Positions 1 to 8,668 of a stretch of DNA of 64,000 nucleotides are shown one piece after another (positions within the stretch are counted from its first letter, which is position 1; every line of letters begins with the position of its first letter). Under the pieces are notes generated by a model, which had not been told where the DNA came from, made no database searches, and was given only the letters and a program-made list of their open reading frames with translations. Source of the DNA: Elusimicrobiales bacterium (GTDB lineage: Bacteria; Elusimicrobiota; Elusimicrobia; Elusimicrobiales; UBA9959); NCBI GenBank assembly GCA_028713125.1, contig JAQTOU010000001.1, positions 266,273-330,272 on the forward strand. Direction: 5' to 3'. Position numbers and translations under genes: made by a program.

Positions 1-302
1 ACCACCGGCTTGCCGGCCGCCGTCTGCCAGCCATTGCGCTTCCAGCCGTGTATCCAGCCGTTGATGCCGTTTATGAGCAGACCGGAATCGGTGTAGAGCT
101 TGACCGGCTCAGGCCGGTGCCGCACGGCGCCGAGCGCCTCTATGGCGCCCAGCATCTCCATGCGGTTATTGGTGGAAGGGCGTTCGCCGCCCCCTAATTC
201 GAGGACGCGGTTCTCGGGGAAGATAATGACAGCCGCCCAGCCGCCCGGCCCGGGATTTCCCGAGCAGGCGCCGTCGCTGTAGATGAAGATAGTCTTATCC
301 AT
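1..302 (-). CDS. rnhA: Ribonuclease HI (partial, C-terminus beyond the window)
   Basis: The first 100 codons of a type 1 RNase H, which cleaves the RNA strand of RNA-DNA hybrids in the cytoplasm. The protein opens [18 protein letters not shown], the classic RNase HI first strand and glycine-rich turn. Three of the four metal-binding acids are visible at the usual spacing: D10 in SDGA, E49 in NNRMEML and D72 in YTDSG. The fourth (around 134 in E. coli) lies outside the window. The ATG at 300-302 is the only sensible start because the conserved first beta strand follows at once. It lies 48 bases downstream of the KTSC-like gene on the same strand and is probably co-transcribed with it. The family call is secure; only truncation by the window edge limits it. 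Confidence 0.95.
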   Translation of the reverse strand, partial: MDKTIFIYSDGACSGNPGPGGWAAVIIFPENRVLELGGGERPSTNNRMEMLGAIEALGAVRHRPEPVKLYTDSGLLINGINGWIHGWKRNGWQTAAGKPV

Positions 303-350
303 CCTGAAAGATGAATTGTGCGGCTCCGCTCTCCCGCAGCCGGGAGTGTA

Positions 351-605
351 TTACCTGATCTTCCTTTCGTAGCCTTCTTTCAGGTTGGCGTCGATGAAAG
401 TTCCCAGACCTTTCCCGGTAATAGCCAGGGCCTTCATCTGGTTCACATTGAGCCGGCCCGCGCTCTGGTTGGAATAGATGTAGACGGAGTGATCGGCAAA
501 CCTGACGGTCACCGAATCTTTTATGATCTTGTAGGAGACGACATTGGATTTGCCGCTGAGATTCTGATATTTTTCCGCCGGTACCTTTAAAGGTTTTTTA
601 GCCAT
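351..605 (-). CDS. Small KTSC-like domain protein
   Basis: An 84-residue cytoplasmic protein with no signal peptide. After a short basic N-terminus (MAKKPLKVP) it has a compact alpha/beta pattern: SNVVSYKII, then VTVRFADHSVYIYSN, then GRLNVNQMKAL and GLGTFIDANL. This order (Ser-Tyr strand, F-x-(D/G)-x-x-x-Y-x-Y hairpin, a helix, then a 'G-x-G-x-x-I' tail) resembles the KTSC fold, whose members are small and of unclear function, some linked to RNA or lysyl-tRNA synthetase contexts. The start at 603-605 is preferred over upstream in-frame codons because an AGAGGA ribosome site sits about 9 bases before it. A -35/-10 pair lies just upstream. It is followed by rnhA. The domain call is by pattern only. 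Confidence 0.6.
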   Translation of the reverse strand: MAKKPLKVPAEKYQNLSGKSNVVSYKIIKDSVTVRFADHSVYIYSNQSAGRLNVNQMKALAITGKGLGTFIDANLKEGYERKIR

Positions 606-624
606 GATTAGTAATCCTCTTGCA

Positions 625-653
625 CTTATAATCTTAAATAGTCCAAGCGTAAA
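625..653 (-). promoter_or_regulatory. Sigma-70-like promoter for the KTSC-rnhA pair
   Basis: Reading the minus strand, TTTACG (648-653) and TATAAG (625-630) are separated by exactly 17 bases and stand 20 bases upstream of the KTSC-like start codon, which has its own AGAGGA ribosome site. Confidence 0.5.
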
Positions 654-750
654 AAGGCGATTAAGGCCTTTTCTCTGCAAAACCCGGCCAGTGAACTTAA
701 GGGAGTTTTGGGCTCGCGACACCTATATCTTAACAAATCCCGCCCGCCCG

Positions 751-782
751 AAAAAATAAAAAACGGCGTTCCCGTCGTGCCG
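751..782 (-). terminator. Intrinsic terminator after the 816-1967 gene
   Basis: On the minus strand a short GC-rich hairpin (CGGC...GCCG, about 764-782) is followed by TTTTTTATTTTTT (751-763). It closes the three-gene exported-protein unit upstream. The stem is short and the loop imperfect. The rest of 606-815 holds only the KTSC promoter. Confidence 0.5.
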
Positions 783-815
783 CCCCCCGCCCGAAAGCGC
801 GGGGAGCGCTCCGGA

Positions 816-1967
816 TTATTCCCCCGCGGGGCCAAGGCCGGCTTCGTATTTATCCAGCGCTTTAAAGATCTCCATGGCCCTCCCCGTAGGGTCCTGGGCC
901 TTGCCGGCCCTGTCCAGCGCTCCGGAGAACCACCCGTGAGCCCACCTGGCGCGCGGATATTTCTCCCATCCGGGCGGGAAGGAGGCCAGCATTTTCCGGA
1001 TGGCCTGCTCTACTTTATCTCCAGTATCTTTGTGCCGGGAGGGGTCGGACGAAAAGCTAAGCGTTGAAATAGTCTTGTTGCACTGCCCGGCCAGGTCCCG
1101 CAGGAACTGCTCCCATTTGGCGTCCTTCGCCGCGCCCGCCACCGGAGCGGAGGCCAGGACCGCGCCGCCAGCCGCCTCGGTCTGCGGCGCGCGCGGGTCG
1201 AATTTGCGCACACGCGCTATTATCTTGTAATAGCGCCGTTTCTCCGCTTCGGTAACCCCGGACATCCCCCCGGCCAGCCGCCCGCCGACGCGCTCCGCCC
1301 AGAGCATGGACCTGTAGTCCGGGATATATTCGCCCCTCTTGTACAATTCCGGAAGAAGTATTTTTACGCGCGCCTCCAGCCCTTCGAGAGGGCGGTCGGA
1401 GCTGTCGACCGTTTCCGCAAGGTAAAAAAGCGGGACGTCTTCTTTTACGAAAGTCTGAGCGCTCTCCAGCACCTTCACCCTTTCTGCCCCGGACGTTCTT
1501 CCAGACTCGCAGGCGTTTATCGCCCGCTGAAAAAAACCAAAATTCTCCAACCACAGGCCGTAGCGGGACATATCGCTCGCCCGCCTGGCCGCCTCGAGCT
1601 CTTCGGCGGACTCTTTTTCTTTCTTCGCCGTCCCCGCAAGCAGCGGGTCGGCTTCTTCGTCGGTGAGTTCGCCGGCCCTGACCTCGGGCCGCTCCAGGTA
1701 TTTTTCCTTCGGTACCGGGCGCGGGTCGGGCCACGGAATTTTTTTAAGCCCGGCCAGCAGCTGGCCGGCTACCACGGGCTCCGCCTCCGGCTGGGCGTCC
1801 CAGTAGCTTTCCATCTCCTGTTCGCGGATCTCCTCCTCTTTAGCTAGATCGGCCTGCATCTTATCGGCCAGGCCCGTAGAGTCGGCGATGACCGCTTCCG
1901 GGGACTTCTTTCCTGAGGACCAGACCGGGGCGGACAGGAACAGGGCTGCGAGCGCGAGGGTCTTCAT
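816..1967 (-). CDS. Exported protein of unknown function (383 aa)
   Basis: I do not recognise a family. The N-terminus MKTLALAALFLSAPVWSSG is a plausible Sec signal peptide. The rest is a highly charged, Lys/Glu/Ala-rich, mostly helical chain; a stretch at about 50-135 is rich in E, K, P and R and likely disordered or coiled. The start codon is one base after the stop of the 1969-3246 gene, with GGAG about 8 bases before it inside that gene, so the two are translationally linked. It is the last gene of a unit of three exported proteins and is followed by a hairpin-plus-T-run terminator. A periplasmic or surface role is inferred only from the signal peptide and the neighbours. Confidence 0.7.
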   Translation of the reverse strand: MKTLALAALFLSAPVWSSGKKSPEAVIADSTGLADKMQADLAKEEEIREQEMESYWDAQPEAEPVVAGQLLAGLKKIPWPDPRPVPKEKYLERPEVRAGELTDEEADPLLAGTAKKEKESAEELEAARRASDMSRYGLWLENFGFFQRAINACESGRTSGAERVKVLESAQTFVKEDVPLFYLAETVDSSDRPLEGLEARVKILLPELYKRGEYIPDYRSMLWAERVGGRLAGGMSGVTEAEKRRYYKIIARVRKFDPRAPQTEAAGGAVLASAPVAGAAKDAKWEQFLRDLAGQCNKTISTLSFSSDPSRHKDTGDKVEQAIRKMLASFPPGWEKYPRARWAHGWFSGALDRAGKAQDPTGRAMEIFKALDKYEAGLGPAGE

Positions 1968-1968
1968 T

Positions 1969-3246
1969 TCAATACTCCATTATGGCGTTAATTTTTTCTT
2001 TCTGCTTCTTCTCTTCGTTCAGCGCCTCTTTATTCTTTTTCTGGCGCTCCGCTTCTTTCTCCCGCGCCTGTATCTCGTCGGGATCTATCTCTTTGATAGT
2101 TTTCATCACTTCGTCGTGATCGGGCGCCATGCGGTCCTTGTAGAAGCCGATATAGGCGTAAAGGTGGAAAGCCGCGCCCTTTCCGAGCTGCGCGAAAAGC
2201 TCCTTATCCGGCCCGCCGGCGGCCGCGCGGGCCCTCTCGGACAGCGTATAGCCGAGGCCCCTGTTGGCGCGCGCTATCCCGGCGGTCTCCGCAAGGTAAG
2301 GCGAGCCGCCGACGCTGTAAGCTATGCGGTAATATTCCTCCGCCTTGGTCATATCCTTAAGGTGAAGGCGGTAGATGTCCCCGAGAATAGCGAAGATCTC
2401 CGGCATATCGCAAGAGTAGGCATAGGGCCAGACTTTGTATTCCGGCTGGGACTTAGGAACCGCCTTTTTCGTATACCCGAAGTGCGCCGCCAGCTCTTCA
2501 AAGAGCGGCTGCGCTTCCGCGTATTTCTTCTTTCCGAAAAGGTCGAAGGCCCTGGCCAGTTTATCCTCGCCGCCGGGCAGGAACTGCTGCAGCCGCCAGT
2601 TCAGCCATTTTCCCTCTATCCAGAGGGGGTAGCTGGTAGGGTCGAAAGGCGACCAGCTGCATTCAGTGGTGCTCCAGGAACTGCCGCCCAGGATCCCGAG
2701 AGAGATGCCCTTGCTGACAGCGCCCGCGAGCCCGCCCAGCACGGCGAAAGGGTTCACGCCTTTTCCGCCCGGGTCTTTGCTGAATTCCCCCGCTTCGCAA
2801 TAAAGCTTGACCGTCCCCGGCTTTTTTGTCAGTTCGAGCGTCGGGAGATAGGAGATATAGCGGACCTCATTCGTGCTCTTGGTATTGGTCTGGGTCTCGG
2901 TCCAGCTTCTCGTGACCTGGTAGACCCCGTCATAGCGGGATTCGTTGTTCGTGGAAGAATGCTGAGTCTGCGTGACGGTCTTAGTGACGCAGAATTTTTC
3001 GAACCGGAAGGACTGGGTCCCTCCTATGGCGCGGTCCGGCTTTGAAAGGGAGGTCTTATCGTAGATCTTGAGGCCGGTAAACCTCTCGAAGAAAGGGTCA
3101 TCAAGGACCTTGTCGAAAGCCGCCAGGAGTTCCTTCTCGGAAAAGGCAGTCTCCAATTTCCCGGCATGCGCCGGCCGGGGGCCCAGGGCGAAGAGCGCTG
3201 AAACCGCGAAGCAAAGCGCCGCGCGGCGCATTAACATTGATGACAT
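1969..3246 (-). CDS. Exported TPR-like protein of unknown function (425 aa)
   Basis: The chosen start (MSSMLMRRAALCF) has a GGGAG site 7 bases upstream and begins a signal peptide ending at AHA-GK. The middle half is a beta-rich segment with many Ser/Thr/Asn-rich runs and a few aromatic residues. From about residue 215 there are helical pairs of TPR/Sel1 type (LARAFDLFGKKKYAEAQPLF, MTKAEEYYRIAYSVGG). The C-terminal 50 residues are almost entirely charged (long E/K/R/Q helix). No catalytic motif is visible. It sits between the DUF4412-like gene and the 816-1967 gene. TPR repeats suggest a scaffolding role in the envelope; this is inference. Confidence 0.7.
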   Translation of the reverse strand: MSSMLMRRAALCFAVSALFALGPRPAHAGKLETAFSEKELLAAFDKVLDDPFFERFTGLKIYDKTSLSKPDRAIGGTQSFRFEKFCVTKTVTQTQHSSTNNESRYDGVYQVTRSWTETQTNTKSTNEVRYISYLPTLELTKKPGTVKLYCEAGEFSKDPGGKGVNPFAVLGGLAGAVSKGISLGILGGSSWSTTECSWSPFDPTSYPLWIEGKWLNWRLQQFLPGGEDKLARAFDLFGKKKYAEAQPLFEELAAHFGYTKKAVPKSQPEYKVWPYAYSCDMPEIFAILGDIYRLHLKDMTKAEEYYRIAYSVGGSPYLAETAGIARANRGLGYTLSERARAAAGGPDKELFAQLGKGAAFHLYAYIGFYKDRMAPDHDEVMKTIKEIDPDEIQAREKEAERQKKNKEALNEEKKQKEKINAIMEY

Positions 3247-3263
3247 GGTCGTCTCCCTAAAAG

Positions 3264-3290
3264 AATCCTCCGGCCAGGGGCCGGAGGATC
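3264..3290 (-). terminator. Hairpin terminator after the DUF4412-like gene
   Basis: ATCCTCCGGCC (265-275 of the 3000s) pairs with GGCCGGAGGAT (3279-3289) around a 3-base loop; on the minus strand the stem runs into TTCTTTTAG. It lies between the 3324-5108 gene and the 1969-3246 gene, so it may attenuate rather than separate them, since no clear second promoter is visible in the short gap. Confidence 0.6.
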
Positions 3291-3323
3291 TTACCGCGCT
3301 ATTCAACTGCCGGCCAAACAGCT

Positions 3324-5108
3324 CTATTTGCGCTTGGCGCCCGCGGGCAGCTCGAAAGCCGCCGCGGGGACGGGGCCCGCGCCCACCAGCTTGAGTTCAT
3401 ACGTGCTGGTCATATCCTGCCGGTCGGAAGTGTTCATGTCGCCGGCGGCTATATGCTTGTCGGCGGAAGCCTGCGCCGCGGCGCCGGTCTGCTGGCCCAT
3501 AGAAGCCATCATCCTCTGCAGGGCCGCGGGGTCCTTCGCCATCGCGGACATATCCATGCCCTTCATCGCCGCCATCTGCGAGGCGCCGGTCTTGCCGATG
3601 TCCCCGGCCATCATCTGCTGGTTCTGCACCATCGCGCCCGAAGTGGGAGCCGCGTTCTTCATGGTATTGACGTGCTTTATGACTATCCCCTGCGCTTTTA
3701 TTTTGGCGACTTCCGCGTCCATCCCGGCGTCCATCCCGGCCATCATGGAGCTCATATCCGGCATCCCGCCGAACGACAGCCCGGAGCGCCCTTCGCCGAC
3801 TTTTTCCCTGAGCTTCGCCTCGAACGCCATTATTTCATCGGCGCCGGCGAACTTTTTAGAAACCCAGTAATCGTCCACTCCGGACAGGCCGCTTACCTGC
3901 CAATGCTCGCAGGCGATCCCGTTGACGGTCTCATTACCGATCTTTTTCGCTTCGGGCTTGCCGCCGCCAACGCTGTCGCCGTACTTGGCGCGCGCCGCGG
4001 CCATCTTGGCGTCGGCTTCCTTCATCTTCCCCTCGTTGGCCTTCATCATCTTCGCTTTTTTCTGGGCGGCCTCTTCTACCCTGCCTTTCAGGTCGTTAAG
4101 CGTCTCTTCCTTATAAGTAACGTCTTCCGGCTTGGGGTCTTTGGCTTTCTTCGGAGGGAAGAGCTCTATAACCTTTCCAGTGTCCAGGCGCACTATCTGG
4201 ACATTGAGCATCATATCGTTCGCCGCGTCGGCGGCGCCCGCCATGCCCTCTTTCATCCGCTTGTCCAGCTCTCCGGACATCTCCCTGTTCTTTTCCCTGG
4301 CCTTGGCGTATTCGGCCTTGTATTCGGAATTTTTCTCGTAGGTTCGCTTAAGCGCCGCGTACTCCGGGCTCTTGTCGTCTGAGATCTTCTGCATCTGCGC
4401 CAGGGTAACGGATTTTTTGGAACCGCCGCCGAACCCGCCCTCTTCCAGGCCCGCCTTCTGCTTGCGCAGTTCCGCGCTCTCGGGGCCGGAGTCCCTTATG
4501 ATCTTGGCCCTGAGCCAGGTATCGTAATCGGCAACCTGCGCGAGGGCCGCCGTCCCCATTCCGCCCGACTGCGCCATTTTATCAGCCGCGGCGTCCTTGG
4601 CTTTCTCGACGAGGCCGAAATCGAATTCCTGGCAGTATTTATAGAGGACGTCCTCCACGGTCTTTTCCTGGGAATCGCCGCCTTTCTTGCTGAAATCTTT
4701 CTTCAGCTGGCCGAACAGGCCGCCTTTCTTTTTGGAGCTCGCGGTCACCTCGTCGATGAGTTTTTTATTCTCGTCGAAAGCCGCCCATTCCTCGAGAGTC
4801 ATTATATGGTCCGGGTAGGCGGGCATCGCGCCGCGGTTGATCTGGTTCATCATGCCCATGTTGACGCCGCCCATCTGCTGCATGGTTTTCATCTGGTCGC
4901 CCATGGCGGCCGCGTCGACTGTCAGTTTTTTCTGGGCGCGGTACTTGTCGCCGCTTATAAGCACCTTGGTCTTCATGCCGGAGCCGCCGCCCATCGGCAT
5001 CCCGCTCTGGCTGGTAATTTCCTCAAAAACAACGTCGGCCGCGGCCTGCCGCGCGAAGAAAGACGCGCACACTGCCAGGGCGATAAAAACGCCTGTGATA
5101 TTTTTCAT
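3324..5108 (-). CDS. Exported methionine-rich DUF4412-like protein (594 aa)
   Basis: The start MKNITGVFIAL is set by a GGGAGG site about 10 bases upstream and begins a signal peptide cleaved near QAAA-DV. The mature N-terminus (VVFEEITSQSG followed by KVLISGDKYR) and a later 'NGIACEHWQVSGL...DYWVSKKF' block match the layout of DUF4412-type exported proteins, which are beta-sandwich envelope proteins of unknown role. Between and after these are long charged coiled segments and two methionine/glycine-rich runs (about 455-480 and 510-560, e.g. MSSMMAGMDAGMD, MKGMDMSAMAK). It is the first gene of a three-gene exported set, all on the minus strand. Met-rich periplasmic segments sometimes bind copper; nothing here proves that. 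Confidence 0.7.
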   Translation of the reverse strand: MKNITGVFIALAVCASFFARQAAADVVFEEITSQSGMPMGGGSGMKTKVLISGDKYRAQKKLTVDAAAMGDQMKTMQQMGGVNMGMMNQINRGAMPAYPDHIMTLEEWAAFDENKKLIDEVTASSKKKGGLFGQLKKDFSKKGGDSQEKTVEDVLYKYCQEFDFGLVEKAKDAAADKMAQSGGMGTAALAQVADYDTWLRAKIIRDSGPESAELRKQKAGLEEGGFGGGSKKSVTLAQMQKISDDKSPEYAALKRTYEKNSEYKAEYAKAREKNREMSGELDKRMKEGMAGAADAANDMMLNVQIVRLDTGKVIELFPPKKAKDPKPEDVTYKEETLNDLKGRVEEAAQKKAKMMKANEGKMKEADAKMAAARAKYGDSVGGGKPEAKKIGNETVNGIACEHWQVSGLSGVDDYWVSKKFAGADEIMAFEAKLREKVGEGRSGLSFGGMPDMSSMMAGMDAGMDAEVAKIKAQGIVIKHVNTMKNAAPTSGAMVQNQQMMAGDIGKTGASQMAAMKGMDMSAMAKDPAALQRMMASMGQQTGAAAQASADKHIAAGDMNTSDRQDMTSTYELKLVGAGPVPAAAFELPAGAKRK

Positions 5109-5242
5109 TAAAAGTGCCTCCCTAAGAGCCCGCATTTTGCCGTAACCGCTATAACTTACAAAATTGTTTTCAGGCGCGCAACAATAAATTGATTTACGTC
5201 GAGTCGACCCGTAAAACAGGCCTTAAATCGCCTCTTTTGCCT

Positions 5243-7279
5243 TTATCGGGGCCCGGCCTCGACAAAAAAGGCTTTAAGGGCCGCCAGGGTGCGTATGCGG
5301 GGGCAGCGGGGGATGGAGCGCAGGAACTTTGAGCCGTAGCGCTTGGTCTGTATCCGGGAATCCAGCACCACTACCGCTCCGAAGTCGGTCCTGCTGCGGA
5401 TAAGCCGGCCGAAGCCCTGGCGGAACTTGACCACGGCTTTCGGGAGGGAATAGTCGTTAAAGACGTTCATGCCCCGGGCCGTCATCCATTCCTGCCGGGC
5501 CTCTTCAAGAGGCGTGTCCGGAGAAGTAAAAGGCAGCCTTGCGATGACGACGCAGGCCAGGGCCTGCCCGGTGACGTCTATCCCCTGCCAGAAAGTGTCC
5601 GTGCCGAACAGGATGCCGTTGCCGGCGCGCTTGAAGTCGGCGATCAGGTGCTGCGGCAGTTTCTCCCCCTGTTTGAACAGCGGGCGGCCCGGCAGCTTAT
5701 CCTGCAGCGCCTTGTAGGTCCGCTCGAGCAGCTGCCAGCTGGTGAAGAGAAAGAACATTCCCCCCTCCACGGCTGAAGGCAGCTTCAGGCATTCTTTGAC
5801 CACCGCCGCTTCGTAAGCCGCGCCGTCCTGCGGGTCGGGGATTTCCGGCGGCAGGAAAAAGACGGCCTGGTTCTCATAGTCGAAAGGCGAATCGAGCAGG
5901 AGCTCGGAGGGGTCGTCCAGCCCCAGCCTGGCTTTGGTCATCGCAAAAGAGCCATCCGCCGCCAGCGTGGCTGAAGTGAGGACTACCGGGTAGCCTTCAT
6001 TAAAAAGCTCCTTCCGCAGAGCGTCGGACACATCGACGGGGGCCCGGTGCAGCGATGCCGCGGGATTTTTCTTCGAATAGGAGACCTCCGCCCAATAGGC
6101 GTGCTCGGCGCTTTTGCACTGCAGGAAAACGTTCACCTGCTCGGCCAGCGCCAGGCACCTCTTTAAATATCCTTTAACCTCCGCCTCTTCGAGGTCGGTC
6201 TGGGCGTAGCCGATGGCCTGCGACAGGAGCACGGTAAGGGCGAGCAGCGGCTCTGCGAGCGTATTGGGGACAAGGGCGGCCCCGCGCAGACGCTTGGTTT
6301 TCGCCGGGGCCTTCCCGTCGATGGTTCCAAAACCAAGCTTCTCCGTTATATCGTGGAAAAGATCCCTGGAAGCGAACTGCACGTCGCCCACGGCCTGGCG
6401 CATCTCGGCCAGCCAGTTGGCCGGCGGGTTCCTGAGCCTTCTTGCCAGCCCCCTGCCGGATTTGGGATTGTAAATATCGTCGATAAGGCGCTTGACCTGC
6501 CTGTCGCTCACGGAGAAGCCCAGGAAGGCGGCGGCGACCTCTTCCAAGTTATGCGCCTCGTCGAAAATTACCGCGTCGAAAGCCGGGAGGGGCAGCCCGG
6601 CGAAGAAAAGGTGCTGGTTAACTACCAGGATATCGGCCTGCCTGGCCAGCGAGATGTCCCGGCGGTAGAGGCAGGCTTCGCGGTGCGGGCACTTCCTGCC
6701 CAGACAGACGTCGGGGTCGCGGCAGACCTCCTCCCAGACCCGCTGAGGGACCTTGAGCGGGATCTCGGAGCGGCAGCCGCTGGCGGCGCCGCTCTTCGCC
6801 CATTCGCGCAGGTCCGCGGCGGAATCCTGCTCCTCGTCGCTGTCGAAAAGATCGCTTTGGTGCGCGCCGGACCGCCCCAGCCGCGAGAGGCACAGGTAAT
6901 TAGCCGACCCCATCAGGAGGAAATATTTAAGCGGCAGGCCCTGCTCGGCCAGCATGGCTTTGACCACGGGCAGGTCCTTTTTTACGAGCTGCTCCTGCAG
7001 GGCTTTCGTGTGCGTGGCGACGATGACTTTTTTCTTGTTGCGGGCGGCCCAAAGGGCAGAGGGCAGGAGGTAGGCGATGGACTTCCCCACCCCTGTACCG
7101 GCCTCCACTATAAGGTGCCTGTTTTCAGTGAGCGCTTTATAGACCCCGGCGGCCATTACGCCCTGCTGGCGGCGGGGCTCGAAATTCCTGACCGTCCGCT
7201 CTACGGGCCCGCCGGGCGCGAAAAAGAGGGCCGGCCCGGAGGCGTCGGCGATCGACTGGCTGTTTTCTTTTGCGGGCAT
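5243..7279 (-). CDS. dinG: ATP-dependent DNA helicase, DinG/YoaA (XPD-like) family
   Basis: A 678-residue superfamily 2 helicase. Walker A is at about 59-67 (EAGTGVGKS, K66), the DEAH box at 240-243 (FDEAH), motif V at GTDTFWQGID and motif VI at FRQGFGRLIRSRTD. Cysteines C130 (ANYLCLSR), C192, C197 and C203 follow the four-cysteine pattern that holds a 4Fe-4S cluster in DinG and XPD, with an extra C186 nearby. The family unwinds 5'-3' on forked DNA, R-loops and damage structures. There is no N-terminal exonuclease domain, so this is the DinG/YoaA type rather than the Gram-positive fusion. The start is 2 bases past the MBL-fold gene stop, so it is probably the last gene of the 8557-5243 unit. 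Confidence 0.92.
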   Translation of the reverse strand: MPAKENSQSIADASGPALFFAPGGPVERTVRNFEPRRQQGVMAAGVYKALTENRHLIVEAGTGVGKSIAYLLPSALWAARNKKKVIVATHTKALQEQLVKKDLPVVKAMLAEQGLPLKYFLLMGSANYLCLSRLGRSGAHQSDLFDSDEEQDSAADLREWAKSGAASGCRSEIPLKVPQRVWEEVCRDPDVCLGRKCPHREACLYRRDISLARQADILVVNQHLFFAGLPLPAFDAVIFDEAHNLEEVAAAFLGFSVSDRQVKRLIDDIYNPKSGRGLARRLRNPPANWLAEMRQAVGDVQFASRDLFHDITEKLGFGTIDGKAPAKTKRLRGAALVPNTLAEPLLALTVLLSQAIGYAQTDLEEAEVKGYLKRCLALAEQVNVFLQCKSAEHAYWAEVSYSKKNPAASLHRAPVDVSDALRKELFNEGYPVVLTSATLAADGSFAMTKARLGLDDPSELLLDSPFDYENQAVFFLPPEIPDPQDGAAYEAAVVKECLKLPSAVEGGMFFLFTSWQLLERTYKALQDKLPGRPLFKQGEKLPQHLIADFKRAGNGILFGTDTFWQGIDVTGQALACVVIARLPFTSPDTPLEEARQEWMTARGMNVFNDYSLPKAVVKFRQGFGRLIRSRTDFGAVVVLDSRIQTKRYGSKFLRSIPRCPRIRTLAALKAFFVEAGPR

Positions 7280-7281
7280 TA

Positions 7282-8058
7282 TTATTTTATCGTAAGCACC
7301 GCGCCGTGCTCATAGCGGGGCGAGACATGCGTCTTGAACTTTACAGGAGTGCTGTTTTTCTTAAAGAAAGACCTGATCTCTTTCTCAGGCAGGTCGGGCG
7401 CATTGCAGTCCTCGCTGAGGTGCCCAAGCACCACGGCCTGGGGCTGCCGCCGGCTGAGCGCGCAGATAGCGTGCAGGAACCTGGCGGTCTCTATATTCGG
7501 AAGGTGGAATTCCGAGCCGGGATGCCCATAGCGCTTTAAAAGCTCCGGGTCGTGGTTGGCCTCGAGGCAGAGCAGGCCGGAATCGGCCGCAAGCGCCGCC
7601 TGCTCTTCGGTGAAGCTGTGAAGGTCGGTAAAGACGGACGCTTTTTGTCCTGGCGCGCCGGTAATGATAAAGGCGGTAGTATAGCAGCGGGGAGAATGGG
7701 CTACCTGGACGAGGCGCACTTTCAGCTCACCGACCGGGATCTCCCCTTCGAACGGGTATATTATCCCGGCGTGGGCGCAGCCGTGCCTTTCTTTTATCTC
7801 CCGCGCTACGGAGGGATGGCACCGCACCTTGAACCCCTCCGCCTGGAGAACCTTGAGGGAATTGCGGTTGATGTGATCGCCGTGGGCGTGGGTGACCAGC
7901 ACGGTGTCCAGGGAGCCGCTGACCATCTTGAGGGCGCGCAGGGCTTCGCAGCAATCGCGCTGGCAGCCGGGCGCGAAATCGATAAGCACGGCGGCCCCGG
8001 CCGTCCACAGCAGGGCGGCGTTCCCGCCGCTGCCGGAACACAGGGATTTATATTTCAT
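7282..8058 (-). CDS. MBL-fold metallo-hydrolase, WalJ/YycJ-like
   Basis: A 258-residue metallo-beta-lactamase-fold enzyme beginning MKYKSLCSGSGGN, the usual YycJ/WalJ opening. The metal ligands are visible: THAHGDH (first motif), HSPRC, FTDLHS and LGHLSED. WalJ-type members are 5'-3' exonuclease or phosphodiesterase-like enzymes linked to DNA metabolism; the exact substrate here is not known. I chose the ATG at 8056-8058 because the conserved first strand begins there; it overlaps the end of the YgjP-like gene by 11 bases and has no strong ribosome site, which suggests translational coupling. The next gene is a DinG helicase, consistent with a DNA-metabolism role. Confidence 0.85.
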   Translation of the reverse strand: MKYKSLCSGSGGNAALLWTAGAAVLIDFAPGCQRDCCEALRALKMVSGSLDTVLVTHAHGDHINRNSLKVLQAEGFKVRCHPSVAREIKERHGCAHAGIIYPFEGEIPVGELKVRLVQVAHSPRCYTTAFIITGAPGQKASVFTDLHSFTEEQAALAADSGLLCLEANHDPELLKRYGHPGSEFHLPNIETARFLHAICALSRRQPQAVVLGHLSEDCNAPDLPEKEIRSFFKKNSTPVKFKTHVSPRYEHGAVLTIK

Positions 8059-8557
8059 CGCAGTTAACGGCTTGGGGGAAAAGAAGGCTCCCCCCTTTCC
8101 TGACCAAGGCGCTGTTGTCGCGCAGCCAGCGGCGGTGGACCTTATAATCGGGGCAGGCCGCCCGCACATGGTCCCAGAATCTTTTTGAGTGGTTCATCTC
8201 CCGGAGGTGGCAGAGCTCATGGATCACCACGTAATCGAGCGCCTCGAGCGGGGCGGCGGCCAGGCGCCAGTTAAAATTAAGGTTCTTCCTGGCGGAGCAG
8301 CTGCCCCAGAGGGTGCGCTGGTCCTTTACGAAGACCCGGCGATACTCCAGGTTCAGGAGTTGGGCCCAGTGCCTGACCCTGGCGAGTATCAGATCCTTGG
8401 CTTCCCTGCGGGCGGCGGTGTCAGCGCCTTTCGGCGGCGTGGCGCGGCGGACAAACCGCGGCCGGCAAACCCGCGGCGGCGGGAAAATATCCGGCAGTTC
8501 GCGCGCGAGCCCGTTAAGGAAAAGCCGCACGTCCTGACAGACGTCTTTTATAGACAT
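8048..8557 (-). CDS. YgjP/SprT-like (DUF45, M48-type) zinc metallopeptidase
   Basis: A 169-residue protein with the zincin motif VIHELCHLREMNHSKRFW: H-E-L-C-H supplies two zinc histidines and the catalytic glutamate, and the downstream NHSKRFW histidine is the third ligand. The upstream LWGSCSARKNLNFNWRL block is the DUF45 signature (WGSC...L.FN..L). The family is cytoplasmic and poorly characterised; it resembles WLM/SprT proteases. The ATG at 8555-8557 (MSIKDVCQDV) is used; a TTG further upstream (8615-8617) is possible but would add a hydrophobic leader. It overlaps the MBL-fold gene and is preceded by the terminator of the P-loop gene. Confidence 0.85.
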   Translation of the reverse strand: MSIKDVCQDVRLFLNGLARELPDIFPPPRVCRPRFVRRATPPKGADTAARREAKDLILARVRHWAQLLNLEYRRVFVKDQRTLWGSCSARKNLNFNWRLAAAPLEALDYVVIHELCHLREMNHSKRFWDHVRAACPDYKVHRRWLRDNSALVRKGGSLLFPQAVNCDEI

Positions 8558-8615
8558 ATAAAGATGGAGGGAAACCTGGGCCGCATACAAAATTATAACA
8601 AATGCCCGGCAGGAC

Positions 8616-8652
8616 AAATAAAAGCGGCCGCCGGGCTAAGGCCGGCGGCCGC
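8616..8652 (-). terminator. Strong intrinsic terminator after the P-loop gene
   Basis: An 11-bp GC stem, GCGGCCGCCGG (8624-8634) with CCGGCGGCCGC (8642-8652), is followed on the minus strand by TTTTATTT. It separates the 8669-9652 gene from the YgjP-like gene. Confidence 0.85.
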
Positions 8653-8668
8653 CTTGTCCCGCACCTTC

